Shown: positions 27,119-36,865, numbered from the stretch's first letter. The stretch: DNA of 64,000 nt from Dyadobacter jejuensis (GCF_003149085.1 NZ_QGDT01000004.1:310001-374000); one strand, 5' to 3'. A program made the numbers and translations. The notes: a model not told the origin generated them from the letters alone.

Positions 27119-27485
27119 TTACGATTCTTTTTTTCGGAAATAATACCTGTATAAAAACCCTCTTCCTTTTAGGGTAATGGAGTGGTCAAACATTTCCCAT
27201 CCATTGTTTTCCAGTAGGTTGATGGCCTCGACCAGTGAAGCGAATAACTGGGGTTTCCCAGCGCTATCGGTTATTTTTCCTTCAAATTCTTTTCTGCCCA
27301 TAATCAATGGCAACCTTAATCAATGGCGACACCACGGTGTCCTCAAGGGCTAACATTTCAATGACTTTTAAATCTTTTTTTTGATTGATATCGACCCCCA
27401 CGACATATACTTGAGCGAAGGTGTGGGAGGCGGCTATCAGTAAAAGCGCTGAGGCCCGAAGGAGGGATTTATACAAGGAGACCAT
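27119..27485 (-). pseudogene. Secreted small protein broken by a single-base frameshift
   Basis: The N-terminal frame (27485-27282) has a signal peptide and ends KVAIDYGQKRI then stop. The overlapping frame (27313-27119) continues MGRKEFEGKITDSAGKPQ through FASLVEAINLLENNGWEMFDHS to YRYYFRKKES. Joined after DYGQK they make one protein of about 120 residues, resembling a Bacteroidota secreted family with an IDFGQ strand followed by a GKPLKFNSMVDALNYM-type helix and GWEFVQ. The break falls in a run of four A (minus strand); with three A the frames join perfectly. It may be a real mutation, a sequencing error or a rare +1 frameshift. Confidence 0.6.
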
Positions 27486-27578
27486 TTGATGATTTTTAAT
27501 TTTGAGAAAAGTGTCACACAGCTTTCCACTATATTATTCGATTATTGACGCGAGCTAAGAGCCTGGGATAGGAACTGG

Positions 27579-28682
27579 CTAATTCGTGATGGATTGGAGC
27601 TCTTTCCCTGCAATATCCTCCCAGCGGTAGAGGTGGAAAGTCTTGTCGTCGCTCATTACCACAAATAAGCCATGTTTGAAGTCGGGGTTAAGGGGAACGG
27701 ATACCATATCGGAGCCGTCGCTATGAGTGGCCCTCACCTTAACCATTTTAAGTAATTTGTGCTGATGGGGGTCGCCGCTTACCCCTTCGCGGCTAAAAAT
27801 CTGAAAACGATTCGCTCCTTGGTCCGAAACCAAAATATACCCCGTGGAGTCGGAGCGGTTGTATATGGAAATGCCTTCGTGATCTTCGGCAAAGCCTGTT
27901 TGAGCAAAAAGTGCCAGCTCTTGGTCGCCTTGGAGCGGGTCGGCATAGTATTTCCGTACACCCACTCCCTCGTCGGAGTAGTATATATAACCCAATTGGT
28001 TGTCGACTGCTATGGCCTCAATCTCTTTGATACCACTAAACTTGCCAAATTTTCTAACTAAGGTGGCCTTAACCATTCCCTTGCCATCGTCTTCCAAAAG
28101 GTATTGCCATAGGTAGGAGCCATCGGTAGGGCCAAACTTACGGCCAACGATGGCATATAGCTCGCCAGTAGGTTTCTTATAGAGGCTTATTCCCATCAAA
28201 TCTCTTTCGTATTTGCCCGTTTGGCCTTCAAACATCTCTAAACCGCCGTTGTCAACGGGCTTCATGTCGGGCAAGGAATATATTCTCAATTTATGGGTAA
28301 AACGTTCCGTGGTTACGGCAATATCGGTCGGTACCCCTTGTAACGGCATACCATAGGCTATGTCTACATTGTCGGGTCGTTTAAGGCCTTTTATTGTTTT
28401 TTCAGGGATTATTTTTCCTTTTAAATCGAATACGTAAAGTCCACCATTTTGGTCTTTGTCGGTGCCTATGATCAGGCTTTGGCTGGGGTCGGCGGGGTTG
28501 ACCCAGATGGCTGGATCGTCGGTATCGAAGTCGACAGGGTCACTGATGTACAATGGCTCCACGATCGACAGGGTATCCTGTTGGCTTGAGGCTGTTTCCG
28601 TCGGCTTATCTGAGCCGCATGAAAAGAGCAGGTATGACCAACCAGCCAGACCGACAAAAGTTGTTTTAATATTATACAGCAT
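27579..28682 (-). CDS. Beta-propeller phytase, lipoprotein
   Basis: The 367-residue protein has a lipoprotein-type signal (LLFSC lipobox, then GSD). The phytase start follows: DPVDFDTDDPAIWVNPADPSQSLIIGTDKDQNGGLYVFDLKGK. Inner propeller blades include YERDLMGISLYK, YIYYSDEGVGVRKYYADP, FAEDHEGISIY, YILVSDQGANRFQIF and the late HSDGSDMVSVPLN. The acidic and Lys/Arg positions of Ca2+-dependent 3-phytases are present in these blades. It releases phosphate from phytate at the cell surface. It lies downstream of the TonB-dependent receptor and the beta-helix lipoprotein, with a terminator-like hairpin just before it. Confidence 0.9.
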   Translation of the reverse strand: MLYNIKTTFVGLAGWSYLLFSCGSDKPTETASSQQDTLSIVEPLYISDPVDFDTDDPAIWVNPADPSQSLIIGTDKDQNGGLYVFDLKGKIIPEKTIKGLKRPDNVDIAYGMPLQGVPTDIAVTTERFTHKLRIYSLPDMKPVDNGGLEMFEGQTGKYERDLMGISLYKKPTGELYAIVGRKFGPTDGSYLWQYLLEDDGKGMVKATLVRKFGKFSGIKEIEAIAVDNQLGYIYYSDEGVGVRKYYADPLQGDQELALFAQTGFAEDHEGISIYNRSDSTGYILVSDQGANRFQIFSREGVSGDPHQHKLLKMVKVRATHSDGSDMVSVPLNPDFKHGLFVVMSDDKTFHLYRWEDIAGKELQSITN

Positions 28683-28700
28683 GGTAATGGATATGCTAAA

Positions 28701-28736
28701 AGGAAAGCCCCGTCAATTCTCTTGACGGGCCTTCCC
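28701..28736 (-). terminator. Terminator or attenuator between beta-helix lipoprotein and phytase
   Basis: GGAAAGCCCCGTCAA and TTGACGGGCCTTCC form an imperfect G/C-rich stem. TTTT follows on the minus strand, 19 bp before the phytase start. It could cap the upstream transcript or attenuate phytase. Confidence 0.65.
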
Positions 28737-28760
28737 TTTTGATGAATGAATAAATAAGGA

Positions 28761-30023
28761 CTATTTGGTTCCGAGGGCTCCAATATAATTGGCAGGAGCC
28801 GGGGATGAGTAGGACTTACCATTTAGGGTAATGCCTTCGGAATATTGACGGTTAAAATCGGTCTTACCCTTTCCTAGGGCTGGGGATCCCGCTTGCAAAT
28901 GGAAATCCCAAGCCGGGTCGAAGGTCGTATTGAGGGTAGACGTCGACAAGGGATAGTTTACGAATTTAGGATCGTTTTCACCCGCTTTTGTAGAAATAAT
29001 ATCATTGATACCCTTCACAATCTCTTCGCTAGGCTGAAACTGGTCGGTCGTAGTTTGATCGAAGCCGTAATAGAGGGTATTTGAAATGATGGACCTGGCA
29101 TCCTCTGCATTTCCGGCGTCTCTTTTGATCCCAAACCTATCGTTGGCCAGCAAATTATTATAGACGTCGGCACGAACTCCCTTTTCTAACCAAATAGACC
29201 CTCCTTTAATGGTAGGCCGTCTCCAGCCGGCGTTAAGAATGGTGTTGTTATAGGCTACTACGTAAGCTTGTGGTGTGCGGTCTCCCGAATTCGATAGTTT
29301 TATAGCATTGGTATTGGGGCTATACACCACATTAAAGGCCACGTCAGCCTGTACTCCCGACTTGATGTTGATGGCCTCGCCACCAGAAAAACCAGTCGTA
29401 TAAAAGTAGTTGTTGGACACAATGACCTTACCCCCTTCAATATAGAATCCATCTTCGTTAAAGTGTCGTATGATGCTATTTTGTACGACTAGTTTACCAG
29501 CTACATTGGGGTAGTATAATACAGGAACGTGTTCGCCGGCTTCGGCTTTGTAGAGCCCTGCCTTCACGGAAGGAGACTCTTCGGCAGTAACCGCTCCTCC
29601 ATATTCCAATATGGTATGGTCGATTAGAATCTCAGCCGATTCGGGACCGGCAATGAGGCCTCCCCACAAATTCCCAAAGGTATTGGTTGTTTTCCAAGCA
29701 TCGGGAACGGTAAATAGTATCGGTGCTTCTTTGGTTCCCATGCTATAGAGGTTGCCATGTACTACCAACTCGGGCTTTACTACCGAATCGCTAAACAGTA
29801 CCGTTACCCCTTCTTCAATAGTAAGGGATTTGCCTACAGGAATTTGAATATGGCCCGTAATTTTATAGGTTTTTCCTTTGGTCCATATGCCCGACACCTC
29901 CCCAGATACCGATTCGTTTACCTCCGGCTCCGATGGTGAAGGGGCGGGGGAGTCGTCTTTGGAACAACTGGAGAGCATAGAAATAAGGAGGGCCGTAGAG
30001 GCTAGCAATTGATTGATTTTCAT
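28761..30023 (-). CDS. Surface lipoprotein with right-handed beta-helix
   Basis: The 420-residue protein has a lipoprotein signal (LISMLSSC, then SKDD) and a Pro/Ser-rich spacer. The C-terminal beta-helix has short rungs (LVVHGNLYSMGTKEAPILF, ILIDHTILEYGGA, VIVSNNYFYTTGFSGG, DVYNNLLANDRFGI). It resembles secreted polysaccharide-binding or cleaving proteins, but no catalytic signature was recognised. Its place between a TonB-dependent receptor and phytase suggests a substrate-binding or processing role at the cell surface. Confidence 0.7.
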   Translation of the reverse strand: MKINQLLASTALLISMLSSCSKDDSPAPSPSEPEVNESVSGEVSGIWTKGKTYKITGHIQIPVGKSLTIEEGVTVLFSDSVVKPELVVHGNLYSMGTKEAPILFTVPDAWKTTNTFGNLWGGLIAGPESAEILIDHTILEYGGAVTAEESPSVKAGLYKAEAGEHVPVLYYPNVAGKLVVQNSIIRHFNEDGFYIEGGKVIVSNNYFYTTGFSGGEAINIKSGVQADVAFNVVYSPNTNAIKLSNSGDRTPQAYVVAYNNTILNAGWRRPTIKGGSIWLEKGVRADVYNNLLANDRFGIKRDAGNAEDARSIISNTLYYGFDQTTTDQFQPSEEIVKGINDIISTKAGENDPKFVNYPLSTSTLNTTFDPAWDFHLQAGSPALGKGKTDFNRQYSEGITLNGKSYSSPAPANYIGALGTK

Positions 30024-30052
30024 TGTCTTGTAAATTGGTTGATTTGTAATCT

Positions 30053-32812
30053 TTAGAGTTTAAATCGTATGCCTAACAAATAGCTTCTTTGATAGTAATC
30101 TTTTCGGATGAGGGTTTTTCCTGCATGTTTCTGATAGGGCACCCTATCGTTGACCTCACTGGTATTATTCATATACACTTCCATAGGCGTATTGAGGAGG
30201 TTGTTGGCCTTGGCAAAGACCCCAAAACCATTGGGGAAGTTCTTTTCAAATGAGGCATCCATTTGAATAAATCCTTTTTGCCATAAATCGTTGTCTAAAA
30301 ATTGTGAGACGGTATTGATCCTGTCGCCGGTATAAGACCCGGCTATCTGTGCATTGATGCCTTTTTGAGGGTTATTGAGTAACAGGGCCAGGTTGGCCAC
30401 ATGACCCGCTTGCCCATAAAGGGGGCGCGATTGCATGATGCTGACGGTTTCTAAGTCCCCGTTTTCGTTCCTGATACGCTTGGACTTTGGGGTGGTAATT
30501 TTGGAATGGGTAAAGGTGTAATTTGCTTTAATTCCAAAGCGTTTGAAATACTTGATATAGTCTATTTCAATTCCGTAATTATTGGCATTGCCAAAGTTTC
30601 CTGGGGCATAAAATATATCCTGCCCTCGAATAGCATCCCGCTGTAAAGTATATTCTATCGGATTGGTGATATGTTTATAAAAAAGCCCTACCATAAACTG
30701 CTCAGCGGCCTTTTGAAAGAGCTCGTACCGCAGATCGAAGTTATCGGCGATGGCATGTTTAAGGTCCGGAGTCCCTCGTTCCTGATAGTCCTCGTTAACG
30801 ATTCGGTAGGGTACAATTTCAAAAAAACCGGGTCGGTTCAGGGATCTGAAGTAGGAGGCCCTTAGGTTGGTGTGGTCGTCGGGTTTATATTTTAGATGGA
30901 GGCTGGGGAGCAAATCGGTATAGATCTGAGTGCCTGTAGGCCTTCCCTCGCCTATAGGGAAGCGCATGGAATAGCCTTGGTTGGTAGCCTCTACCCGCAT
31001 GCCGCCCACTACCTCCCAGCGCTTCGTTTCTCCCTGGAACTGCAAGTACCCCGCCGATATTTTCTCAGAAGCGTCGTAAGTAAGAGCCGTTGCCACTGCA
31101 CCACGAGGATTTTGTACTTTCCAGTCTATTTGTGTATACTCGGTGAAGTCTGTCCCATACTGAGCAAATAAATCGCTGGGCCGAAGTTGATAGTTATTAT
31201 AAAAATTGTTTCTCGCCTTATCACGGTACAGTCCGCCCGCCGACCAGGTCCAGTTCATTTTGCGGATCATGAGGCGATAGTGAACGTTGAGGTAAGCCGC
31301 AAAGTCTCGATCGGAATTATGTTCCCAACGGCGATAGGCGTCGTCGACGGTCGTCCTACTGGAAACGAAGTTCTTTTCTACTCCAGCTAGAGGTATAAAG
31401 GCTAGGTCTGGGGTAGTATTTGTAGCTTTGGAATATACCGCCGACCATTGCAGATGAAGGTGGTTGTGCCAATCATGGCTCCCTTGAAGGGTACTGTTAT
31501 AAATCTGTTGTTTTGTAAACCTCGACTTGGTCGAATAGCCCAGCGTGGCATTTCCTTGCACGGGGTCGTATCCACCAATGGTGAGCTGGGTGATTTTGGT
31601 GTCGCGTACCTGCACGTTCGTCAGATTCATAAAAGCATTATAGAACTGCAACTTATGCTGGGGGGATAGTCGGAAGTCTAATTTGGAGTGTATACCATAG
31701 CGTATCTGCTGTTCGGAATATTGACGTTCATTGAGTTTCGTCAGGGTTTCTCCACGTAGGGTATCAACGGCTTCCGAATTAAAAAACACACTATTACTTC
31801 CTCTATAGGTATTTTGGTAACTTCCTGCCAGCAGAACACCCAGCTTATTTTGAAGGTAGCGATTGCCGATGGAAATACTCCCCAGTAAGTTGGGTAGAGG
31901 GTTGTGGTTCTTATATTGGACAGATGCCTTCGAAAAATCGTTGGGAACTGCATTGTATTGGGTGCCGTTAATTTCGTATGGCGATTTGCTCTGAATATTT
32001 TTATAGTCGTAAGTCATGAATTTACGATCCATGAAGAGTTCACTATAGCCCGTAGAAAGGTTAACAGAGGCTAATCGGCTGTTGGGGGCATCCTTCATCA
32101 CCATGTTGATGGCACCCCCTACTGCATCTCCTTCCATGGATGGGGTTAAGGCCTTAAAGACCTCTAAACGCTCCAGTAGGTCGGAAGGGAAGATGTCCAG
32201 TGGTACGTAGCGGTACTTGTTGTCGGGGCTGGGGATCTTTACCCCGTTGACCAAGGTATAATTATACCGCTTGTCCATGCCTCTTAAGATGGCGTGTTGG
32301 CCGTCTCCATTGCTATTGCGCTCTATGGATACCCCCGACATGCGCTGAATGACATTGGCGACCGTCAAGTCTGGAGAAACGCGGATGGCCTTACCAGAGA
32401 TAATGTTCATCACCTGATTTGCGTTTTTTTCTATGGACCGCGCAAAGTTGTCTGTTGAGCCGTCTCGCTTGCCTACTACCGCCAGTTCGTCAAGGGCCAA
32501 TCCCTCGGCGGGCTCCAGCTCCAGTTGGAGGGCTACCACTCCACCTCCCGAAATATGAAGGCTATGCTGCAGGGGCTTATAGGAAATATGCCGGGTTATC
32601 AGGTGATAGGTTCCTATGGGTAATCCCTCGATACTAAAGCTACCATCAAGTCCCGATACGTCGTTGTACTCCGTACCTTCTATCATGATAGCCACTCCGA
32701 TGGCGGGTTCACCAGTCCCGGCCTCTAGGAGTACTCCTTTGATCTGTGTGGCCTGTAGCGTGCTGGTGACCAAAGTGGAAAATAAGACTAGTAAAAGTAG
32801 TTTATGCGTCAT
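30053..32812 (-). CDS. TonB-dependent receptor of the phytase locus
   Basis: The 919-residue outer-membrane protein has a signal peptide, then a CarboxypepD_reg-like domain (TQIKGVLLEAGTGEPAIGVA, GSFSIEGLPIGTYHLI) and a plug domain (VANVIQRMSGVSIERN, YVPLDIFPSDLLERLEVFKAL, GGAINMVMKD). A 22-strand barrel follows, ending in a typical aromatic C-terminus (YQRSYLLGIRFKL). The family imports large ligands with TonB energy. It stands 29 bp from the beta-helix lipoprotein, and no SusD partner is present. Uptake of phytate-derived or phosphorylated ligands is inferred from the phytase. Confidence 0.92.
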   Translation of the reverse strand: MTHKLLLLVLFSTLVTSTLQATQIKGVLLEAGTGEPAIGVAIMIEGTEYNDVSGLDGSFSIEGLPIGTYHLITRHISYKPLQHSLHISGGGVVALQLELEPAEGLALDELAVVGKRDGSTDNFARSIEKNANQVMNIISGKAIRVSPDLTVANVIQRMSGVSIERNSNGDGQHAILRGMDKRYNYTLVNGVKIPSPDNKYRYVPLDIFPSDLLERLEVFKALTPSMEGDAVGGAINMVMKDAPNSRLASVNLSTGYSELFMDRKFMTYDYKNIQSKSPYEINGTQYNAVPNDFSKASVQYKNHNPLPNLLGSISIGNRYLQNKLGVLLAGSYQNTYRGSNSVFFNSEAVDTLRGETLTKLNERQYSEQQIRYGIHSKLDFRLSPQHKLQFYNAFMNLTNVQVRDTKITQLTIGGYDPVQGNATLGYSTKSRFTKQQIYNSTLQGSHDWHNHLHLQWSAVYSKATNTTPDLAFIPLAGVEKNFVSSRTTVDDAYRRWEHNSDRDFAAYLNVHYRLMIRKMNWTWSAGGLYRDKARNNFYNNYQLRPSDLFAQYGTDFTEYTQIDWKVQNPRGAVATALTYDASEKISAGYLQFQGETKRWEVVGGMRVEATNQGYSMRFPIGEGRPTGTQIYTDLLPSLHLKYKPDDHTNLRASYFRSLNRPGFFEIVPYRIVNEDYQERGTPDLKHAIADNFDLRYELFQKAAEQFMVGLFYKHITNPIEYTLQRDAIRGQDIFYAPGNFGNANNYGIEIDYIKYFKRFGIKANYTFTHSKITTPKSKRIRNENGDLETVSIMQSRPLYGQAGHVANLALLLNNPQKGINAQIAGSYTGDRINTVSQFLDNDLWQKGFIQMDASFEKNFPNGFGVFAKANNLLNTPMEVYMNNTSEVNDRVPYQKHAGKTLIRKDYYQRSYLLGIRFKL

Positions 32813-32897
32813 GTCCTTCGTTTACGTGTTCGATTGGTTTTGCTCAAAATTGGGGCTTGAGCCGACTGTAGAACGAAGGTGGGCGGACGGAAATCGA

Positions 32898-32961
32898 AAG
32901 GCAAATTCTGTCCGTTAACAAAAAGGCAACAGGGTTGTTTTTTGCGTTACAAGAAGGCAAC
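32898..32961. repeat. AAGGCAA(C/A) direct repeats upstream of the TonB-dependent receptor
   Basis: AAGGCAAA at 32898-32905, AAGGCAAC at 32923-32930 and AAGGCAAC at 32954-32961. Spacing is 25 and 31 bp, so not exact. This could be a regulator-binding cluster, possibly for phosphate control, but no known site is matched. Confidence 0.3.
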
Positions 32962-33065
32962 AAAATGGTTTTATAGTGGTTAATTTACTTACTGACAGTG
33001 CATTGTGAATTTATCAGGCTCCATTATCCTTATGTTAAGATTGTATTAATCCAGTGTTATGCCTT

Positions 33066-34721
33066 TTAAATCGATTGGATAAAGTTGGATAAGTTTTCGC
33101 CTTGCTGAAGATTTAGTTTTTTACGTAACGGATGTCGAACTACCCTTAGGCTATCTTGGGAGATGCCCAAGAGGATGGCCATGTCCCCTGAGGTCATATT
33201 CATTTTGATCAGGGCGATTAACCGCAGGTCGTTGGACGTTAAGGAATCGGACTGTTCCTTTAGTTTGTCGAAAAATGATTGGTGTACTTGCTCAAAAATA
33301 GATCGGAATTCTTCCCAATGCCGCTCATCTTGGAGGCTATCCGATATTTGGCCAGCCAAGGCTTTCATTTGCTTTTTTTGATCGCGCCGGTCTTCCTTCA
33401 CCAGTTCATTGAGCTTACTAAGGATGTCGGCTAATATCTGATTCTTTCGAATCACATGTAAGGTATAGCTGCTAAGTTCTACCGATTTTGTTTCAAGCTG
33501 TTGTTTTAAATTGGACTCCTCCAGCGTTTTATTTTTTAACTCAGCTTCTATTAGTTCGTTTTTTGCCTGTAAAACACTGTTTTTCTGTTCATGAAGAATC
33601 TGTTCATTCTTTATTTTTAACCGCTGCCGACTGATTACCAAACCGGCAACGATCAAGAGCAATAGGATCACCACGCCCACCGTCATCATAATCAGATTCT
33701 GGACCGTTTGTTGCTGGGTGAGCTTTTCGATCATCACATCTTTTTGACCAATATCGTAAAGCGTTTTTAGCATGGCGATTTGCATATTACTCTCTTCCGA
33801 ATAGATCTGGTTTTCATACGACCGGCTTAGCGCTACATAATAATAGGCGCTATCGTTTTGATTTAACAAATTATAAGCTTTCCCAAGGTCGTTATAGGCT
33901 CCTGAGATCTGATAATGTTCTTTTTTATCGATGGCTAGTTTTAGGGCTTTTCGGCTAAACTCTAGACTTTGCCGGTATTTGCCCGTCTTTCGCAGGATGT
34001 CTCCCAGGTTATTAAGTACCTCTATTTGCGCCTTCATATGTCCTTTTTTTTCGTTCAAATGGTAGGCTTTGTTAAAATAGTAAAAGGCCGAATCATAGGT
34101 TTCCAAGTCTTCGAAAATGCTTCCTAAGTTTTCATATATTTTGGCTACCCCTTCGTATTGTCCTACCTTTTGATAGCTTGCCAGGGCTTTATGCTGGAAA
34201 ATAAAGGCGCTGTCATAGGCCTGTTCTTTTTCATACAAATGCCCTAGACGGCCATATATTTCGGCGACGCCGGTCAAGTTCTGTACCTGGGTGAATTTGG
34301 TGAGGGCTTCATCAAACATCTTTCGGGCTAGGCTACTCTGTCGGCTACGGTAGTAGACTTGCCCCATCAGGTTTAGGTTGGTCGCTAGTAGATCTGTGTT
34401 TCCTTTTTTTCGGTATATCTCGTCGGCACGCAACAGGTTGTCTAGAGCCTGAGGATAATGACCCGTTTCAAAGAGCAGCTTGCCCATTTTTTTTAAATAG
34501 CCCGCACTTTCAAGCGGGTCATTTTGTTGTACGGCCTGGTTATATGCCAGCTTAAGACCTCGCAGGAGGGAGTCGGCGTTTCCAAAGGAGGCGGCCATGT
34601 TTTCGCTGATCTTTGGGGATTTGTCTGGAGATTCTATTTGAGCCTTAACCGGCGTGATGCCTGCCAGTAGTACCAACCATAGGACCCGGCAAATTATAAG
34701 GGCTAATTTTGTTGGTTTCAT
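33066..34721 (-). CDS. TPR-TM-HTH regulatory protein
   Basis: Start chosen at the ATG at 34721, where the signal peptide MKPTKLALIICRVLWLVLLAG begins; the frame is open 17 codons further. The 551 residues hold at least six TPR units (DNLLRADEIYRKKGNTDLL, YEGVAKIYENLGSIFEDLET, MKAQIEVLNNLGDILRKTGK). A membrane helix (MMTVGVVILLLLIVAGLVIS) and a coiled coil follow, then a C-terminal HTH (DLRLIALIKMNMTSGDMAIL, GISQDSLRVVRHPLRKKL). Such proteins are thought to link periplasmic signals to transcription. It lies upstream of, and co-oriented with, the receptor gene, so it may control the phytase locus. Confidence 0.85.
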   Translation of the reverse strand: MKPTKLALIICRVLWLVLLAGITPVKAQIESPDKSPKISENMAASFGNADSLLRGLKLAYNQAVQQNDPLESAGYLKKMGKLLFETGHYPQALDNLLRADEIYRKKGNTDLLATNLNLMGQVYYRSRQSSLARKMFDEALTKFTQVQNLTGVAEIYGRLGHLYEKEQAYDSAFIFQHKALASYQKVGQYEGVAKIYENLGSIFEDLETYDSAFYYFNKAYHLNEKKGHMKAQIEVLNNLGDILRKTGKYRQSLEFSRKALKLAIDKKEHYQISGAYNDLGKAYNLLNQNDSAYYYVALSRSYENQIYSEESNMQIAMLKTLYDIGQKDVMIEKLTQQQTVQNLIMMTVGVVILLLLIVAGLVISRQRLKIKNEQILHEQKNSVLQAKNELIEAELKNKTLEESNLKQQLETKSVELSSYTLHVIRKNQILADILSKLNELVKEDRRDQKKQMKALAGQISDSLQDERHWEEFRSIFEQVHQSFFDKLKEQSDSLTSNDLRLIALIKMNMTSGDMAILLGISQDSLRVVRHPLRKKLNLQQGENLSNFIQSI

Positions 34722-35158
34722 CGGAGAACTTACCAGTTCGCTTTGGTCTATGATTTTGTACAAAAAGGGCATATTTTAAGCTAATATAGAAGACTTAAAG
34801 TAACTCAAAAATACAAAAATCACCGTTCTTCCCTCCAAATTAAAAATTGCACTCGATCGGTACCCTGGCCAATACTACCTGAGGAGTCTGGGGTTCTTGT
34901 AAATGTTTTAATTTTACATGGATTTGTTTTACTAGCAGTCTGCGGTCGGCTTTTTGAACTGGAAACATACTTTTTAAAAATGAAATTTATGCTGATAACC
35001 GACCGTTGTAATGGCCCGGAATTTCTCACTTTAGCTTTTATGATCGATTAATTACAATTAAAATCAAAAATAATGACAATAAGCTCAGGGTATTTTTGCG
35101 GTTTTGAGTCTTGTTAACTTACAGATATACCAAACATTCTGACTTCTTACCAAGTGTT
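34722..35158. other. Divergent intergenic region
   Basis: Promoter region between the leftward TPR regulator and the rightward sigma factor. TATTTTTG at 35091-35098 is the best -7 box for the sigma gene. No gene was recognised. Confidence 0.5.
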
Positions 35159-35818
35159 ATGGCCATCACGAATTCATTTTCCACTATGCATCGTTCTGTT
35201 TATACTTCCATTGAGGTGGAGCAGGAAGATATTCCTGCTATCGTTTTGGATGATGAGACCTTAATTAGAAAGGCTTTCGAGGTAAGTCCAGAGGTGGGCT
35301 GTGAATATCTTTTCAGAAAATATCATAAACCCTTATGCAACCATGCATTACGCTTTGTATTTTCGAAGGAAAAAGCCGAGGATATTGTCAGTGATGTCTT
35401 TTGTAAGTTTTGGAAAAATGGTTCGTATCTTTCGGTAAATTCTTCCTTTCGATATTACTTGTTTAGAAGTGTTAGAAACGAAGCTTACACGCAGTTAAGG
35501 ACCGAGTTTACCCAACAAAGCCATATGGATTTTACCTCTTATCAAGATTTGATGAAAGTGGTCCAGCCCGACGAAATTACCCAATATGAAGAGACTTATA
35601 ATCGGGTTCAGGAGCTTGTAGACCAACTTCCTCCTCAGTGTCGTAAAATATTCTTAATGAACAGGTTCGAAGGGAAGCGGTACAAAGAAATTGCGCTAGA
35701 ACTGGGATTGTCTACCAAAACCATTGAATCGCATATTAGCAAGGGACTGGGGATGATAAGAAAGGGCATGGCCGACTACTGGGTTTGTCTGCTATGGGTA
35801 TTCAATTTGGGGTTATAA
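35159..35818 (+). CDS. FecI-type ECF RNA polymerase sigma factor
   Basis: From the ATG at 35159 the protein has 219 residues. The frame is open upstream to a TTG at 35111, and an ATG at 35186 is also possible. Region 2 (EYLFRKYHKPLCNHALRFVF, AEDIVSDVFCKFWKNG, SSFRYYLFRSVRNEAY) and region 4 (LPPQCRKIFLMNRFEGKRYK, IALELGLSTKTIESHISKGL) are intact. It would direct RNA polymerase to targets released by an anti-sigma factor, here the FecR-like gene 27 bp downstream. Confidence 0.9.
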   Translation: MAITNSFSTMHRSVYTSIEVEQEDIPAIVLDDETLIRKAFEVSPEVGCEYLFRKYHKPLCNHALRFVFSKEKAEDIVSDVFCKFWKNGSYLSVNSSFRYYLFRSVRNEAYTQLRTEFTQQSHMDFTSYQDLMKVVQPDEITQYEETYNRVQELVDQLPPQCRKIFLMNRFEGKRYKEIALELGLSTKTIESHISKGLGMIRKGMADYWVCLLWVFNLGL

Positions 35819-35845
35819 GTCTGGCTTTTCGTTTGAATTTAGGAT

Positions 35846-36829
35846 ATGATCATTACAAAGGATATAATCTTCCAACAATTTGCCAATAAGGTTACAGCTT
35901 TCCAAAGAAGGGAAATAGACCTATGGTTAAAGTCGAAAGAGAATCAGGAGTGTTACTACCGGTGGTTGGAGGAATGGGAAATGCAGCAGGCCATCTATAC
36001 GCCTAATACAGACAAAGATTTGATGATCTATCAAGACTTTATCCGACAGAACCCTGTTGGTGGAGATAAAGCCGTGGAGGAATCAACGGTGGTGCCCGGC
36101 TCCAATTGGCCGATCTATGGGAAGTGGGTAGCCTCTGTGTTGCTAGTGGCGTCGGTAGCTATACTTTTATTGCAGCATCAAATTCGCTATCAGAGCTATA
36201 CGACCGAAGCGGGGGAGCAGAAGTCGTTTGTACTCCCCGATGGCAGCCATGTTACACTTTTAGAACGTTCGTCAGTGCAATTCCCGCGCTGGGGCTTCCA
36301 AGGAGGACTAAGGGAGGTGCAGTTAGCTGGCGAAGCAAGGTTTGCAGTGGAACATACCCCCGAAGATCATCCTTTTGTGGTAAAGACGGAACGGGACTTT
36401 GAAGTAGTAGTATTAGGAACCGAGTTTTCGGTAGAGGTTAGGGAAAAAATGGCAACGGTAGCCCTTAAGAAGGGGAAGGTAAGGGTGGATTATCAGGTCG
36501 ACAATACTCATAAAGAAATGTTGATGGCTCCCGGTGAGCTGGTGATGTTTAAGGGGGACCAGCCTCCCGTCAAATCGATTGAAAGCTCAAACCAATCTAT
36601 CTGGGACCAGAAACGTTTCGTTTTTGATCATTTAAGTTTGACGGAAGTAGGGAAAATGTTGGAAGATACCTATGGGGTACAAGTTGAAATATATAACGAG
36701 TCACTCGGCAATAGAAGGTTGATGGGCTCATTTATGGCCAATAATCTCGACGAACTATTGCAAACGATGTCTGAATTGTTGGAAGTAGAGGTTGTCAGAG
36801 ACGAAAAGAAAATCATCTTTAAGGAATAA
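35846..36829 (+). CDS. FecR-family anti-sigma factor
   Basis: The 327-residue inner-membrane protein has a cytoplasmic N-terminal part (residues 1-92) and one transmembrane helix at about 94-110 (WVASVLLVASVAILLLQ). The periplasmic FecR domain is GEQKSFVLPDGSHVTLLERS, FAVEHTPEDHPFVVKTERD and VVLGTEFSVEVREKMATVAL. A C-terminal secretin/TonB-like short domain is seen in DHLSLTEVGKMLEDTYGVQV. It holds the sigma factor inactive until a surface receptor signals. The usual TonB-dependent receptor does not follow; a sulfatase gene comes next after 36 bp. Confidence 0.9.
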   Translation: MIITKDIIFQQFANKVTAFQRREIDLWLKSKENQECYYRWLEEWEMQQAIYTPNTDKDLMIYQDFIRQNPVGGDKAVEESTVVPGSNWPIYGKWVASVLLVASVAILLLQHQIRYQSYTTEAGEQKSFVLPDGSHVTLLERSSVQFPRWGFQGGLREVQLAGEARFAVEHTPEDHPFVVKTERDFEVVVLGTEFSVEVREKMATVALKKGKVRVDYQVDNTHKEMLMAPGELVMFKGDQPPVKSIESSNQSIWDQKRFVFDHLSLTEVGKMLEDTYGVQVEIYNESLGNRRLMGSFMANNLDELLQTMSELLEVEVVRDEKKIIFKE

Positions 36830-36865
36830 TATAGTATTCAGGAGTATTAACTAATTTTATTTAAC

